A DNA stretch of 64,000 bases from assembly GCF_001680005.1 (NCBI RefSeq), contig NC_033567.1, positions 1,550,001-1,614,000 of the forward strand, given 5' to 3'. The notes below the pieces were generated by a model. That model was not told where the DNA came from and made no database searches. It saw nothing but the letters and a program-made list of their open reading frames with translations. This DNA comes from Plasmodium coatneyi. Taxonomy: Eukaryota > Apicomplexa > Aconoidasida > Haemosporida > Plasmodiidae. Made by a program: the position numbers and the translations under genes. How positions within the stretch are numbered: the stretch's first letter is position 1; each line of letters starts with the position of its first letter. Positions 11,915 through 22,836 of this stretch are shown here, piece by piece.

Positions 11915-14900
11915 ATGGGTACATGCACCTCTGCACTACGAAAAAAAATTCGCAAAACAAACCCGCCATCCAGTAGAACATGTACGTGTACAACTGCACG
12001 ATTGTACAACATTGTGCATGCGTATATAAAATGTGAATAAAAAATGGAACAACCCCCGCTTACATGTGCATGTGTATGTGCATGCGCATATGCATAGGCG
12101 TATTGGCAAACCTACGTAAGGGGCCTCCCCATGTTTTTAGTCCCTATGTAATATGCTTACTTCCGCGAGTGCCTTTTTGTGGCTATGAATAGAGTATGCA
12201 CCATGTTGAAATGACAAACGTGTACACAAAAATGGAAGTAAAGACACATTTTCCCAGTTTCCCTTACCCCCTATTTGTGCAAATTAATTACACCTCGTAG
12301 CTTTACATTTCTATATCAGCATTAATGACATATGAAAAGGAGAATTTTTTTTTTTTTACACCTGTGATGACATGCGTTCTTCATATATACTCACCACCTA
12401 TGCGTAAAGGAAACTTCAGTCCACAGTTTATATAATCATTGTTTAAGCGTTGTTAAGAGTGTCCCCCCCGCAACATGTGCATGCCTCTATGCATACGTGT
12501 GTGTGCCTGCAATTTTGCACTTCACCCGTGCACACTTCTCCTACTCCTTGCTTAAACGTTAATCCGCTTGCATGTACACCCACCGAACAAGTGGCAGACG
12601 TCATAACGTGTATGAATTGTTTCACCCCAACTGAATGATAACACAGCAGTGGAATGTTACGTGTCCTTGTGTTTCCTTGCATGTACATATCTGATGGGCA
12701 AGAGTGGAAGGCTCCCATCAAGTTAAAAATTTCGCTGCTCAAAGATTGCATAACGCACAATATAAACACCGTTTAACTTCTCCTCATTACATATGCATCG
12801 TTCTTGCGTGACCATTTAAAGATAAAATTAAAAAAATGAGCTACTAAGATGGGTAACCAAATGGGGGGCAAAACGATATGCAAATTTTCCCATTAAATTA
12901 TCCACCAAGCCCTTTGCGCGTTTTCCGCCGAATTTGTTTCTACAACCATGATCGTCGCTTCGTTTATGTGTTTTACCATTTACCATTGTGTTTACATTGT
13001 CGTGTATGCATATGTGTACACCTTTATGTGTAACAACCATGGGGGGGTATCCTCCCCACCATCATGATCCACCCCTGTGTGTATGTGTGTAGATGTTCAT
13101 GTTGTGAGGCTTTTTCGCTGATACGCCACTCTGCGTGCTCCATCTTGTAAATGTGTCCATGCGGGTGTTCTTCCATTAATTTCGCACATGCGCATGCAAA
13201 CGCATGTGTATATTTAGCCCCTTTCCCCAATTAACCTCTATGCATACGAACATTGAATGTCCCCTTCCACCCCCCCATCAGTCAAAGACAGAAAGAACAC
13301 AAGAAGGAGACTTTCAATCAGCACAAAGGGAGAGCTGCCAAATGACACGGACGAAATAAAAAGAAGCATTCAAGAGTTGAAGGACAATGAAGACAGGTTT
13401 AAAGAATCATCGGAAAATGATTCGCATACTAAAGTGGAAATAACTCCAGTTAAAGAAGAGGAGGAAAAAAAATCTGGAGAGAAAAAAAATAAAATAAAAA
13501 ATAGATCGTCCGTAGCAGGAGTGAGGGCATCCCATTTTCAAGAAGACTTCGAAAAAAAATGTGTAAAAATTAAAGGTGCGGTTGATAAATTAAATGAAAA
13601 TGGAATAGGCTACGTATGCAGAAAAGGGTTAAAACCGGAAAGCCCTAATCAGGATGATTTTACAATTATCACTACGGAGAATTTAGCCCTTTATGCCATT
13701 TTTGATGGCCATGGGCCATATGGACATGATGTGTCCAATTATGTACAAAAGGAATTACCCTATATGATTATAAAGAATGAAAATTTTTTAAAAAATCCGA
13801 AGGAGGTCTTCACTAATGCCTTCCTAAATATTCATGCCAACATAGAAAAAACGACCAATGCATATTTGGAAGAGTTTGCCAATAAACAGAAAGGAAACAG
13901 CAAAGATGGGAACAGCAAAAGACTTCATATGAACAAGCAGAGCAGCAGCTCCGTCGTTAGTACACACTTTGATTTAAATATACCCCAGCTGGACGATGAT
14001 GAGGACGATGACGATGCTGATGATGATGACAATTTTAGCGAAGATTCCGATACAGGAAACAAAGACAGGTACGCCCACACCGATAGTGACAGCGACAGTG
14101 ATAGTGACCACCACCATGACAGTGATGATAATGAGGATCAGAAGAACTCCAATGCGAATGTGAAAAAAAGTGAATCCAAAAAACGTGCGAACGAAAAGAA
14201 TACCACCAAGAGCGAGAAAGGACAAACATTAAACAAGAAAAAGAAAAAAAAGAAGAAAAAAAAAGAAGCCTATTTTGATAGTACAATGAGTGGCACCACG
14301 GCAACAATAATAGTCCACCTTTTTCAGGAAAAAAAATTATACGTGGCTTATGTGGGGGATTCTAGGGCTGTTCTTGGCAGGAGGAAAAAAGGATTCCCAG
14401 ATGTTCTGGAGGCCTTCGATCTGACGAAAGATCATAAACCCAATTCCGCAGCTGAGAAGAAAAGAATTATAAATTCCGGTGGCCAAGTATTGAAGCTCGA
14501 GGGGGACATACCCTACCGAGTTTTTTTAAAAAATAAGTTTTACCCAGGATTGGCCATGTCAAGGTACTGTCCCTATTTTAGCTGCACCAGCGAGTTTCAC
14601 CCGCGAACGGGTCAATTTGCACATACGTGTGTGCATTTCTTGATGTCACGATTATGAGCTTAACTCGCCGCACAGCCTGTGAAAACCTAATGTGCATACC
14701 GAGCGCACACCCAACAGAAATTAATTTCATTCGATCCGTTTTACACATGGATCATTTATTTTATATTCGTGCCCTGCGTATTAACGTCGCATGTGCACAT
14801 CCGGATTTACACCTCCTTTTTTTTCTTTTCCTTGAACCACTTCACGTGCACGCAGAGCCATTGGAGATACGATCGGTCACCAGATAGGTATAATTTCCGA

Positions 14901-15336
14901 GCCCGATTTCATGGAAATTAAAATTAACGAAGATGAAGACATCCTCGTTTTGATATGCAGTGACGGAGTATGGGAATTCATTTCGTCGGAAGAGGCCATT
15001 AACCTGATCTACGAATTTGGATACGACAATGTAATGGCAGTCACATGCGAGTGCATATCTACCTACATTCGCATGTTGTGGCGGTTTTCGTTTTCGATGC
15101 GTTTGCATAACTGCCCATTCTAACCGTGTGAGGCTTCCCTTGCTTATTTTTTAATGGCGATACGTACTTACCCCTTTTCGTTCCCCACCCTTTTGAAGGT
15201 TCAAGACGCAGTGGAGAACTTAGCCAAGGAATCCTGGGACCGCTGGCTAAACGAAGAGGAAAACATTGTGGATGACATAACCATACAAGCTATATATTTA
15301 TCAGAAAAATGCAAAAAAATTAAAAATAAGAAATAA
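11915..15336 (+). CDS. PP2C-type phosphatase, PPM5-like
   Basis: This is a Ser/Thr phosphatase with the complete PP2C motif set. The certain exons are (13282)-14563, 14856-15030 and 15199-15336. Motifs are YAIFDGHGPYG, MSGTTATI, YVGDSRAVLG, TKDHKPNSA, LAMSRAIGD (assembled across the 14563/14856 junction), LICSDGVWEF and DDITIQAIYL. The domain is interrupted after about residue 215 by a strongly acidic Asp/Ser insert followed by a poly-Lys tract (DNA 13990-14270). The start is uncertain. ATG 13257 is in frame, but a strong C-rich acceptor lies at 13281. A candidate first exon at 11915-11981 (or to 11972) has the right phase and encodes MGTCTSALRKK, a typical myristoylation/palmitoylation N-terminus. 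With it the protein is about 553 residues; the intron would be 1.3 kb. Recalled synteny points to PF3D7_0810300 (PPM5), which I believe is described as N-myristoylated. Confidence 0.9.
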
Positions 15337-16449
15337 TTAAATTTCCTTTGTTTTTTTTTTTTTTTTTTTTTAGTAAATTTTTGGTATATATAGATGAATG
15401 CACTTCGCATTTCGCATACTTAAAAGATTTGCTCTGCAGGCTCTTAAATTAAACAACACACGATTATATGCGTACACTTTTTTGAACAAATTAATTAAGA
15501 AATGCTTTAACGCATTCTGGCCTAACTGCACGAGAAGGGGTGGTTAATTGGGCGCGAAGATATCGCAATGTAGTAAAAAAATTTTCATCACTTTTTATAA
15601 TAAATTAGCGTAAAGAAGAAAAGGTGTTTGTGTGTATACGTTGAAATAAAGTGTCTTCTAACATATGCCTTTTTTTTTGGCAGTTTTTCCGTTTTGCTAT
15701 TTTTTAATTTTATATTGCTACATTCATAAGATGTAACTTTTCCGCCTACACAAAATGTTTTATCCGTTCGTGAAATATATTTTTTTCTTTTGCAAAGGAA
15801 AGCGCGATTATGACTTCTTCTTTTATTCTAACTCTGCCTTTTTTAACAGTTTCCTAGCAGCATCTTTTGAATAGCTTCCTTTTGAAAACTCGTTTTAGGA
15901 AGACCAGCTTTTTTTTTTGTCTGTTTTTTTCTTTCCCCCATGTCTTGTAGCGCTTACAAGGTTCGCATAAGGACATTTCAAAATAAGGCAAAACGTGACA
16001 CCGCATTATGTGTAGCTTTGCAAATGGATAATGCCAAATCGGGGAGGTTTAAAGAGGGTACCAAAAAAATATATGCTTTTGTTTGGAAAAAATGAAGAAT
16101 TAAAATGTTCTACGAATAATGAAATGGTCGATTGTGGGGGACAAAATGTGCCATGTAGGAAATAGAGAACGCTCGTAAGAGAATTGTCCCCCGTGTGCTC
16201 ATAATTGTAACAAAAAAAAAAAGGGAGAAATGGCTAACCAAGTGGGCAATTAAATTGTGCACATTTGAAAATATACATGTGCGTGCACATTTACACATTT
16301 GCACTTTTGGGGGATGACAAAATGAAGGAATCTTCCCATGGGTGGACAACAATGCCAAAGGGGGGCCACTAAGGTACTACTGCGTAAGGGAGAATGTACA
16401 ATCGGTACGTGAATATATTGCCGCTTCAACTCACTGAAAGGAGTTGACC
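15337..16449. other. Convergent intergenic region
   Basis: The 1.1 kb between the 3' ends of the PPM5-like gene (+) and the COQ8-like gene (-) is T-rich, with no frame of interest. It presumably holds two 3' UTRs. Confidence 0.6.
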
Positions 16450-19263
16450 TTAGTATGTCTTCAGTCTATCTCGCAAATAAGTATCCTCCGTTGTGAACTT
16501 ATAATTGTCGTAGATGGAGTTGAAGATATGGGCAGCCTTCACCTTTGCCTTGAGTTTCATGCAAATTAAGAAGGAGCCGGATAATTTTCTATGCAGCGTG
16601 TAAATTTCGGACCGGGGGGGTACCAACCTATTGTAAATAATTTTGGGCAACAGCTTATATATCTGCTTAGCAATATCATTATTGGCAAAATCGTACTCTG
16701 GATATTTGAAAGGTTCCCCCACTAGGATCACCGATTTGATATGTGAATTTTTCATTTCTTCAATTTCTTTACCTACAAAAAAGTTAAGCTCATAGGAGTA
16801 GTGATAAATTTTAGCTTCGTCTTCCTCCACGGATGCTTTAACAAGTCTTAAATAATTATCAACAAATTCATTTTTGTAAGATCTGGTGGCCCCGAAATCG
16901 ATTAAGCATAACTTGTCCCTTTTTTGGTCATATAAAAAATTGCCCAAATTAGGATCCGTGTTCATAATTTTAAATACAAACAATTCATGTAAACAGAGGT
17001 AAAGAATTCTTTGGCCTATGGAATCTCGAATGGCTTGCGGGAACCTCTCTGCGACTTCATCTAGACTTATGCCTTCCACGTAGGAAGTTACTAACACGTG
17101 TTTTGTCACATATTCAGTATACACAGAAGGTACATAAAAATATTTGCTATTTTTAAAAATATTTTTAAAAAGGACATAATATTTTGCTTCGTTAATATAA
17201 TCACACTCACATTTTAATTCCTTCTTAATTTCTCTACACACATTTTCAATATATAAATTTTTTAGTATCAAATTGGTATACTGATTTATGAGTAGAACAT
17301 TTTTTATGTCACTATCGATAGATTCGTACACACCTGGGTACTGAATTTTCACTGCCACTTTTTTTTTATTTATTATTGCTTTATGGACCTGTCCAATGGA
17401 TGCACTTGCAAAAGGGACATAATCAAACGAGTCGAATTTTTTTTCATAATCCTTCCCCAACTCTTCTTTTAGAACACTTTTTAATTGGCTCGTGGGCATT
17501 ACATCCGCTGAATTGCACACTATTTTTAGGGCCTTCCCCAAAATGGGCGACAGATGCTCATCTTGCAAGCTGATCATTTGGCCCAACTTTAGGACTACTC
17601 CTCTCATTTTGCTCAACCCGTTTGCCAGAATTTCTGCGTTCTTCTCACTCACGATTGTGTTACGCATACCGCTATTTGTAGCATCACCTCCTCCAAACGC
17701 ATTGGTTAAACTACTTTTAATGTATTCCACGCTGCTATTCCTTGCAATATCCAACAGAACCTTTCCAAAAACGGTGGCCCTACTGAGAGGCGACACGGGC
17801 ACTTTGCTGATTCTAAAATTTGTCCTTTCAGATTTATCCCCGCATATTATTTTATTGTTTAAAAGGTTAATGTCGTAATTGAAGTCGTGCTCATCCACCA
17901 TGTTCCCATGACTTACGCTTTCCGCAGCATTTCTTTCTTCCCCCTCTATATGTATATGTTTATCTTTTTTCGCCTCTGTGGAAGTGAATGTGCTAGTATT
18001 ATCCACACCTTCGTTCAAATTGTCACTTTTGGTTGCGCTTCCCCAATTGTCCCTTTTTATGCCATCATGCTGCCCCGCAATATCGATATCTTCAAATTTT
18101 TCAGCACTGTGGAAAATTTGGGATCTCATTTTATGTAACGTGTTTGCATTATTTGATGTACCAACGGTGGAGAGAAACCTTTTTTGGTCCATCCAGGGGG
18201 AGTTATCTGGGGATTTATTCCCAAATGGGGCTGTCAAAAAATGGTAGCCGCTTTGTGCGTGCACATCATTAGTAACTGCCTGGTGGTCACTTTGCTTTTC
18301 TTCCTCAATTTGGCCAAGCGAGGTATAATTCGTTCCTGCCCCGTGGTACGTTTCGCTCGTACGTAAGACACCTTCTTCCCGACTGGCAAATTTAAATTTG
18401 TGCTTACCACCCACCTGCTGTTCATTCAGAATTTCCCTTTCATCACCATTATATTTGCCCTCTAATTTGCATCTTTTAGTTTGCGCGCCATTTAGCATGT
18501 CTTCTTCCCCCCTTAGCAATAAGTCCAGTTTATTTAAATCTATGTTTTTGAACAAGTACTCATTATCCTGTCCTTCCTCATTTTGCGTTCCATCTGCAGG
18601 GAAAATGTCTTCAGCATATTCATAGTGCCAAAAACATTTATATGGTAACAAACGTACAATTTTGAAATTATTATAGAGGTAGTAAAATATGTGAGATTCG
18701 TTTTCCTTTGCCATTTTTAGCAAACTCATTGCCGCTGGGTTATTATGCAAACGGTCTTCCAGGGTGTTTATCATGTTGGAAAATAAGGTACTTATTTCGT
18801 TTTCCACATATATGTCATTTTCCTTGTCATTTATTACGATATGGTACCGATGGGCAGTTCTGTGTAAGTTGAGTGAGTCACCTATGCCATCGCTACGATG
18901 TATATTCAGAGTAGCCTCATTGCTTGTACTGACAGTGGCATTCCCATGTGGGTTTTTTTTTTCTGTTCTTTTTTTTTTCTTTTTTCCTTCCACTTGCCTT
19001 ATTACGTCATCTATTAAACTCTCATTTTTCGTGTTCAGAATGTGCGACCATTTGTATATTTCGAATGGGGTTGTTAAATCGCTACAGGTGTGTTTCTCCC
19101 TCACTGGGTTCCGCACCTTACTGGGCTTCTTCAATTCCTCTGGGCCATGTTCACGGCTACTTTTCCTAATTTTAAATTTACTTATTTCGCTATTGCTCAT
19201 GTAACACCTTCTACAGAGCCAAGGCGCAGAAAAAGGCTTCTCCAATTTTAGTAAGCTTTTCAT
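16450..19263 (-). CDS. ABC1/UbiB atypical kinase, COQ8 (ADCK3) family
   Basis: This single-exon 937-residue protein is of the UbiB/COQ8 type. In other eukaryotes it is a mitochondrial ATPase-like pseudokinase needed for ubiquinone synthesis. The conserved core covers about residues 490-937. VPVSPLSRATVFGKVLLDIA resembles the COQ8 N-terminal extension. KLGQ at 559-562 is the KxGQ motif. PFASASIGQVHKA replaces the glycine-rich loop with the family's Ala-rich loop. VAVKIQYPGV holds the lysine, CDYINEA the ExD motif, NTDPNLGNF the catalytic loop, and LIDFGATRSY the DFG at Asp789. The first 26 residues (MKSLLKLEKPFSAPWLCRRC) are basic and hydrophobic like a mitochondrial presequence. Residues about 30-490 are low-complexity and poorly conserved, making it nearly twice the usual length. 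It is divergent from the bL33 gene. The position fits recalled PF3D7_0810200. Confidence 0.93.
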   Translation of the reverse strand: MKSLLKLEKPFSAPWLCRRCYMSNSEISKFKIRKSSREHGPEELKKPSKVRNPVREKHTCSDLTTPFEIYKWSHILNTKNESLIDDVIRQVEGKKKKKRTEKKNPHGNATVSTSNEATLNIHRSDGIGDSLNLHRTAHRYHIVINDKENDIYVENEISTLFSNMINTLEDRLHNNPAAMSLLKMAKENESHIFYYLYNNFKIVRLLPYKCFWHYEYAEDIFPADGTQNEEGQDNEYLFKNIDLNKLDLLLRGEEDMLNGAQTKRCKLEGKYNGDEREILNEQQVGGKHKFKFASREEGVLRTSETYHGAGTNYTSLGQIEEEKQSDHQAVTNDVHAQSGYHFLTAPFGNKSPDNSPWMDQKRFLSTVGTSNNANTLHKMRSQIFHSAEKFEDIDIAGQHDGIKRDNWGSATKSDNLNEGVDNTSTFTSTEAKKDKHIHIEGEERNAAESVSHGNMVDEHDFNYDINLLNNKIICGDKSERTNFRISKVPVSPLSRATVFGKVLLDIARNSSVEYIKSSLTNAFGGGDATNSGMRNTIVSEKNAEILANGLSKMRGVVLKLGQMISLQDEHLSPILGKALKIVCNSADVMPTSQLKSVLKEELGKDYEKKFDSFDYVPFASASIGQVHKAIINKKKVAVKIQYPGVYESIDSDIKNVLLINQYTNLILKNLYIENVCREIKKELKCECDYINEAKYYVLFKNIFKNSKYFYVPSVYTEYVTKHVLVTSYVEGISLDEVAERFPQAIRDSIGQRILYLCLHELFVFKIMNTDPNLGNFLYDQKRDKLCLIDFGATRSYKNEFVDNYLRLVKASVEEDEAKIYHYSYELNFFVGKEIEEMKNSHIKSVILVGEPFKYPEYDFANNDIAKQIYKLLPKIIYNRLVPPRSEIYTLHRKLSGSFLICMKLKAKVKAAHIFNSIYDNYKFTTEDTYLRDRLKTY

Positions 19264-20304
19264 ACTTTAAAATGGTTTTGCTGCAGAGGTTTGGGGGGGA
19301 GGCGCGCCTGGCCGTAAATGCCTATGTGCCGCATACTTACAGCAGGGGCACATATACGTGTACTTAAAAACAGTTGTTGCAAGAAAATTTCAGTATTTTT
19401 CTTTTATGTTTACATAGTTGTTATAATTTTGGGAGGAATTTTTTCTTTATTTTATTTTATTATTTTTTTTTTTGCTTAGACCCATCCAGAGTTGCAAAAT
19501 GGTTTGAAAAATAGGGGATGCATAATATCGTAAAATGGATGGGCCCGTGAAATACTTGCTGATGTGTCGAGAGAGAACACAAAAATGGGGAAATTTCTTC
19601 AGCGTGCCATCCATCCCATTGTGTACATATAAATGTGAGTACCTCCACCCTTTACCGTTTAGTGTAAGTGTAGTTCCCCCTTCAGTTAAAATAAAGATCG
19701 AAAAAGATGGGGAGGAAAAAAAAAAAAAAAAAAAACAGCTTTATTTTGAACACCCATTTGGCTTTTTTTTTTTTTTTTTTGGCATAAGTACGTACTTATC
19801 AGTATAGCCACACTTGCTCATTTTTTATTTTACCCTTTCGTCATTATTGTGTTAACCCTTTTTTGCCAACATTTGATCATTCGTTCGTCGCAGTTCCACA
19901 CACATTTTCCCATTATCCAAAAAATTTACGCAGTACTTCCCCTTACAAAGTTGCACATACGAACAAAGGGGAGAAGGCTATTACGGAAAATAATGCGTTC
20001 CCTGTGGGTCTTAAAAAGGGAGGTAGTGAGCGGCTGGCGTGTCCCTATGAGCACAAAAGAAAGGGAACCATAGTTCAAGTTGCTTCAAAATATAAAAAAT
20101 AAATGGAAGCCGCTTTATCGAATGGCGAACATATCCAGTTGGTGAAGGTTTATCTGGTCAGTGTATTACGTGGAAGGGTGGTGTGCACATAAGTTAGGTT
20201 ACACACAAAGATGTAAACGTGCAGACGTTACCCTACGAACGCGCCCTCTTACACATACGCTGCGCCCCAGGTGACGACAGATCTTTTAGTAAAACACAAA
20301 GAAT
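19264..20304. other. Divergent promoter region between COQ8-like and bL33 genes
   Basis: This 1 kb region must carry the start sites of both flanking genes. It includes A and T homopolymers near 19717-19735 and 19765-19780. Short plus-strand frames at 19535-20102 have no recognisable content. Confidence 0.55.
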
Positions 20305-20883
20305 ATGAAAAAATGTGACATTTTTTTCTTATATTTAATTTTTTTCGTTCTAACCACCATCAAATGTTGCCAACCGTTTATAATTCCAAACAACACAAAA
20401 ATGGTAAACGGTCCTCTTTTGAAGAACTGCTGCAGGAGCAACCGAATTGGTAATAATGAAACAACAAGAAATGACATAAAACGTTGTTATTACACGCCGC
20501 TTCGAAAAGAAGAAAGCCAATCCTTTGGCGGGGTGCTCTTAATTTTTGGTGGCTCTACCAATTTGCATTTATGTGTAACATTAATGACGCGCAACTTAGC
20601 ATCCCCAACGTTTTATAAATAATAATCACATTTATTAAAGTTTTTTTATTTTTTACTCTACTACTTTTTTTTTCCTCCTCCCCGTTTTGCAGTAACAATT
20701 TTTGGGAAAAAAAAAAAGAACAGGAAAGTTGTTGTCATAGAATGCACGGAAGCAAGGAAATACGGGAAGCAGCCGTCAAGATATGTGACAGAGAAAAATA
20801 AAGTAAACACACCGAAGAAGTTGCAGTTGTACAAGTATAATAAATATCTTAAAAGAAGAACATTACACGTAGAAATTAAGTAA
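20305..20883 (+). CDS. Apicoplast 50S ribosomal protein bL33
   Basis: Two exons, 20305-20449 and 20693-20883, with phase-1 gt..ag junctions, give 111 residues. Exon 1 encodes a bipartite plastid-targeting leader. The hydrophobic signal MKKCDIFFLYLIFFVLTTIK is followed by an Asn/Lys-rich transit-like region. Exon 2 encodes the bL33 domain: VTIFGKKKKNRKVVVIECTE, then SRYVTEKNKVNTPKKLQLYK, then a C-terminal RRTLHVEIK. The match to chloroplast and bacterial L33 (ECT, SRYIT-KN--NTP-RLEL, HT-HGEIK) is clear. Of the four zinc-binding Cys of C+ type L33, only the one in ECT remains, so this is a zinc-free form. It acts in the large subunit of the plastid ribosome. Without splicing, the exon 1 frame runs to a stop near 20622 and loses the L33 domain. 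It corresponds to the recalled PF3D7_0810100 slot. Confidence 0.88.
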
Positions 20884-22557
20884 TTACGTGTTAGAAGAAA
20901 CCTTCTTTTGTTTTTCTACCCCCACACCCGTTAGCGCATAATATACGTGTTCCTTTTTTTTCTTCTTCTTCTTCTTCTTTTTAACGATTTGTCATTTCAT
21001 TTTTCCTCTACGGAAACTCCCTGCATTGTTTATACTAACGTAATAATTTAAAAACATAAACTTATTTTAAGAAAATGCCAACCGTTTTTTTGTAGAAGGG
21101 TTAAATTAAATCTGGCTAGATAGGTACAATGGGCACGCATACGTAAAAATTACACTAAATTTTTTTTTTTTTTTTTTTTTTTGTCCTTCAACTGATACGC
21201 CTGCGAAAAAATGAAAAAATTAATTTTTCAGCATTTTCCCTGTCCCTTACCCCTTACACACATGTTAACATGTTATGTATATATTACTATACAAATTGTT
21301 TGAAACAAACTTAAGCGTAAAGCTGCGTTCTTCCAACTGAAAAAAAGAACAAAACAAAAAAAGCACAAATCGCTAATATCCATGATCGTTTATTTGCGGA
21401 TGGTAATTCAATTTTTTTTTAAACAAAATTTGAACACGAAAAAAAGAGGAAGTGTACTTTGGCAGTGCTAATTTTTGAATGCAATCTCAGGCCAGCTCCA
21501 CCCATTAGCAAAAATTAACGGTTGAAATAGTGTCATTTATTTTTCGTTTTAGCTGAATGAAATTTTTCTTTCAAATTTATTTTTTTATTTTTAAACAAAA
21601 TCTTCTCTTCTTTTTTTTTATTTTTCTTTAGCCTTTTCACATCATCTACTGTGAAATAAAACATTTTTATAAACTGTTTCAATTTTTATCAAAAGAATTA
21701 CACGTTTATATGTGCCATCCCTATAATTAAAAGGAAAAGGAAGCGTAAGAAAAAAAATATATTTGTAATGTTTTATAGAATTACATTTTTACGTGTTCAT
21801 TTGAAATTTTTCTCGTTTATGCTTTCTGCTCTATAATATTGTTTCCAATTTTGTTTTTTCCCCTTATATTAGCCTTCCCAAATTTTCTTCGCCATCCATC
21901 TGGTTTTTACCTGCCTCGAAATTGTAAATCCTCTCCCCAAAGAAGTTAACACTTTTAAAGGTAACACTTTTTTCTACCACAGTAGATTTATCCAATTCCA
22001 TCGTCAACACATGTGCTGCTTATTTAAATATACGAGACTTGTATGAGAGCATTTAAAGTTTCCGTTTTTTATACGTTCTCCAATTTGCATATTTGTTTAA
22101 CCTTCGCATTTGGTTAAACCAACCCTGTGACTCATGACTACATAGTTTTTTCCCTAAGGGGGGGGTGTAAAAAAAGAATAGGATAAGATCGCAGATTTAA
22201 ATGCTTGTTACATATGTATACGTCTGTACTTATGAACCTTGTGGGTATCTTCTTAGACGCTTAAGCGGACGCACACATATATTCATATATGAATTTAGCT
22301 CTCGCCCCTGCTTACGCAAACCGCGTAAAGACTTCCACCGTTTAAACACTTCGTCCAGGAAGTGCTAAAAATGGAACTATCCTTTTTCCACTTGAAAAAT
22401 TTCTGCTGTTTTTTTCACGTGTACATGGCCAGTGTCCCTTTCTTACGTCTACGACATGCATGTAGCATTCTTCGCAAGGTCATTTTTTGGATCACATTTT
22501 ATCTTCCTTTTATTTATTTTTTTTTTTTTTTTCTTCACTTTTAGCATCCCGAGCACA
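20884..22557. other. Intergenic region upstream of ACBP
   Basis: The 1.7 kb is T-rich with no recognised gene. A pyrimidine tract ending in ttttag at 22530-22544, just before the ACBP ATG, looks like a splice acceptor and suggests a 5' UTR intron or a short upstream exon. Confidence 0.5.
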
Positions 22558-22836
22558 ATGAGTATGGCAGAATTATTTGAAAAATGCGTGTCCTTCATCA
22601 ACGGACTTCCCGCAAGTGAAATAATCTCCGTTGAAAATAAATTACTTCTGTACAAATACTTTAAGCAAGGCACAATTGGAAACTGTAACATAGGTGCACC
22701 AAGCATGTTTAGGCTCCAGGAAAGAAAAAAATATGAAGCATGGAAATCAATTGAAAATTTGAGCAAGGAGGAAGCAAAGAAGAAGTATGTCGAAACGGTT
22801 CAGAATTTGTACCCAGACTGGGAAAAGGAAATATAA
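22558..22836 (+). CDS. Acyl-CoA-binding protein
   Basis: This single-exon 92-residue cytosolic protein binds medium- and long-chain acyl-CoA esters and buffers the pool used for lipid synthesis and protein acylation. The full four-helix ACBP fold is covered. MAELFEKCVSFINGL is helix 1. LLLYKYFKQGTIGNC matches the family signature LxLYxxYKQAT-GD. RKKYEAWKSIENLSKEEAKK holds the KWxAW-like helix 3 with its acyl-CoA-contacting Lys. KYVETVQNLYPDW closes the domain. The usual KQAT is KQGT, and Lys-Trp is replaced by Lys-Tyr. Length equals that of free-standing ACBPs. The start is the ATG at 22558; a second Met two codons later is possible. Plasmodium has several ACBP copies, and this one fits recalled PF3D7_0810000. 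Confidence 0.95.
   Translation: MSMAELFEKCVSFINGLPASEIISVENKLLLYKYFKQGTIGNCNIGAPSMFRLQERKKYEAWKSIENLSKEEAKKKYVETVQNLYPDWEKEI

Noticed and set aside
12849..12896. MGNQMGGK start as a first exon of the PPM5-like gene
   Set aside because: No usable donor before the stop except one leaving a 4-base exon; the 11915 exon fits phase and motif better.
13039..13080. MGGYPPHHH start as a first exon of the PPM5-like gene
   Set aside because: The best donor (gtatgt at 13081) gives the wrong phase for the 13281 acceptor; the in-phase donor is weak and the peptide is odd.
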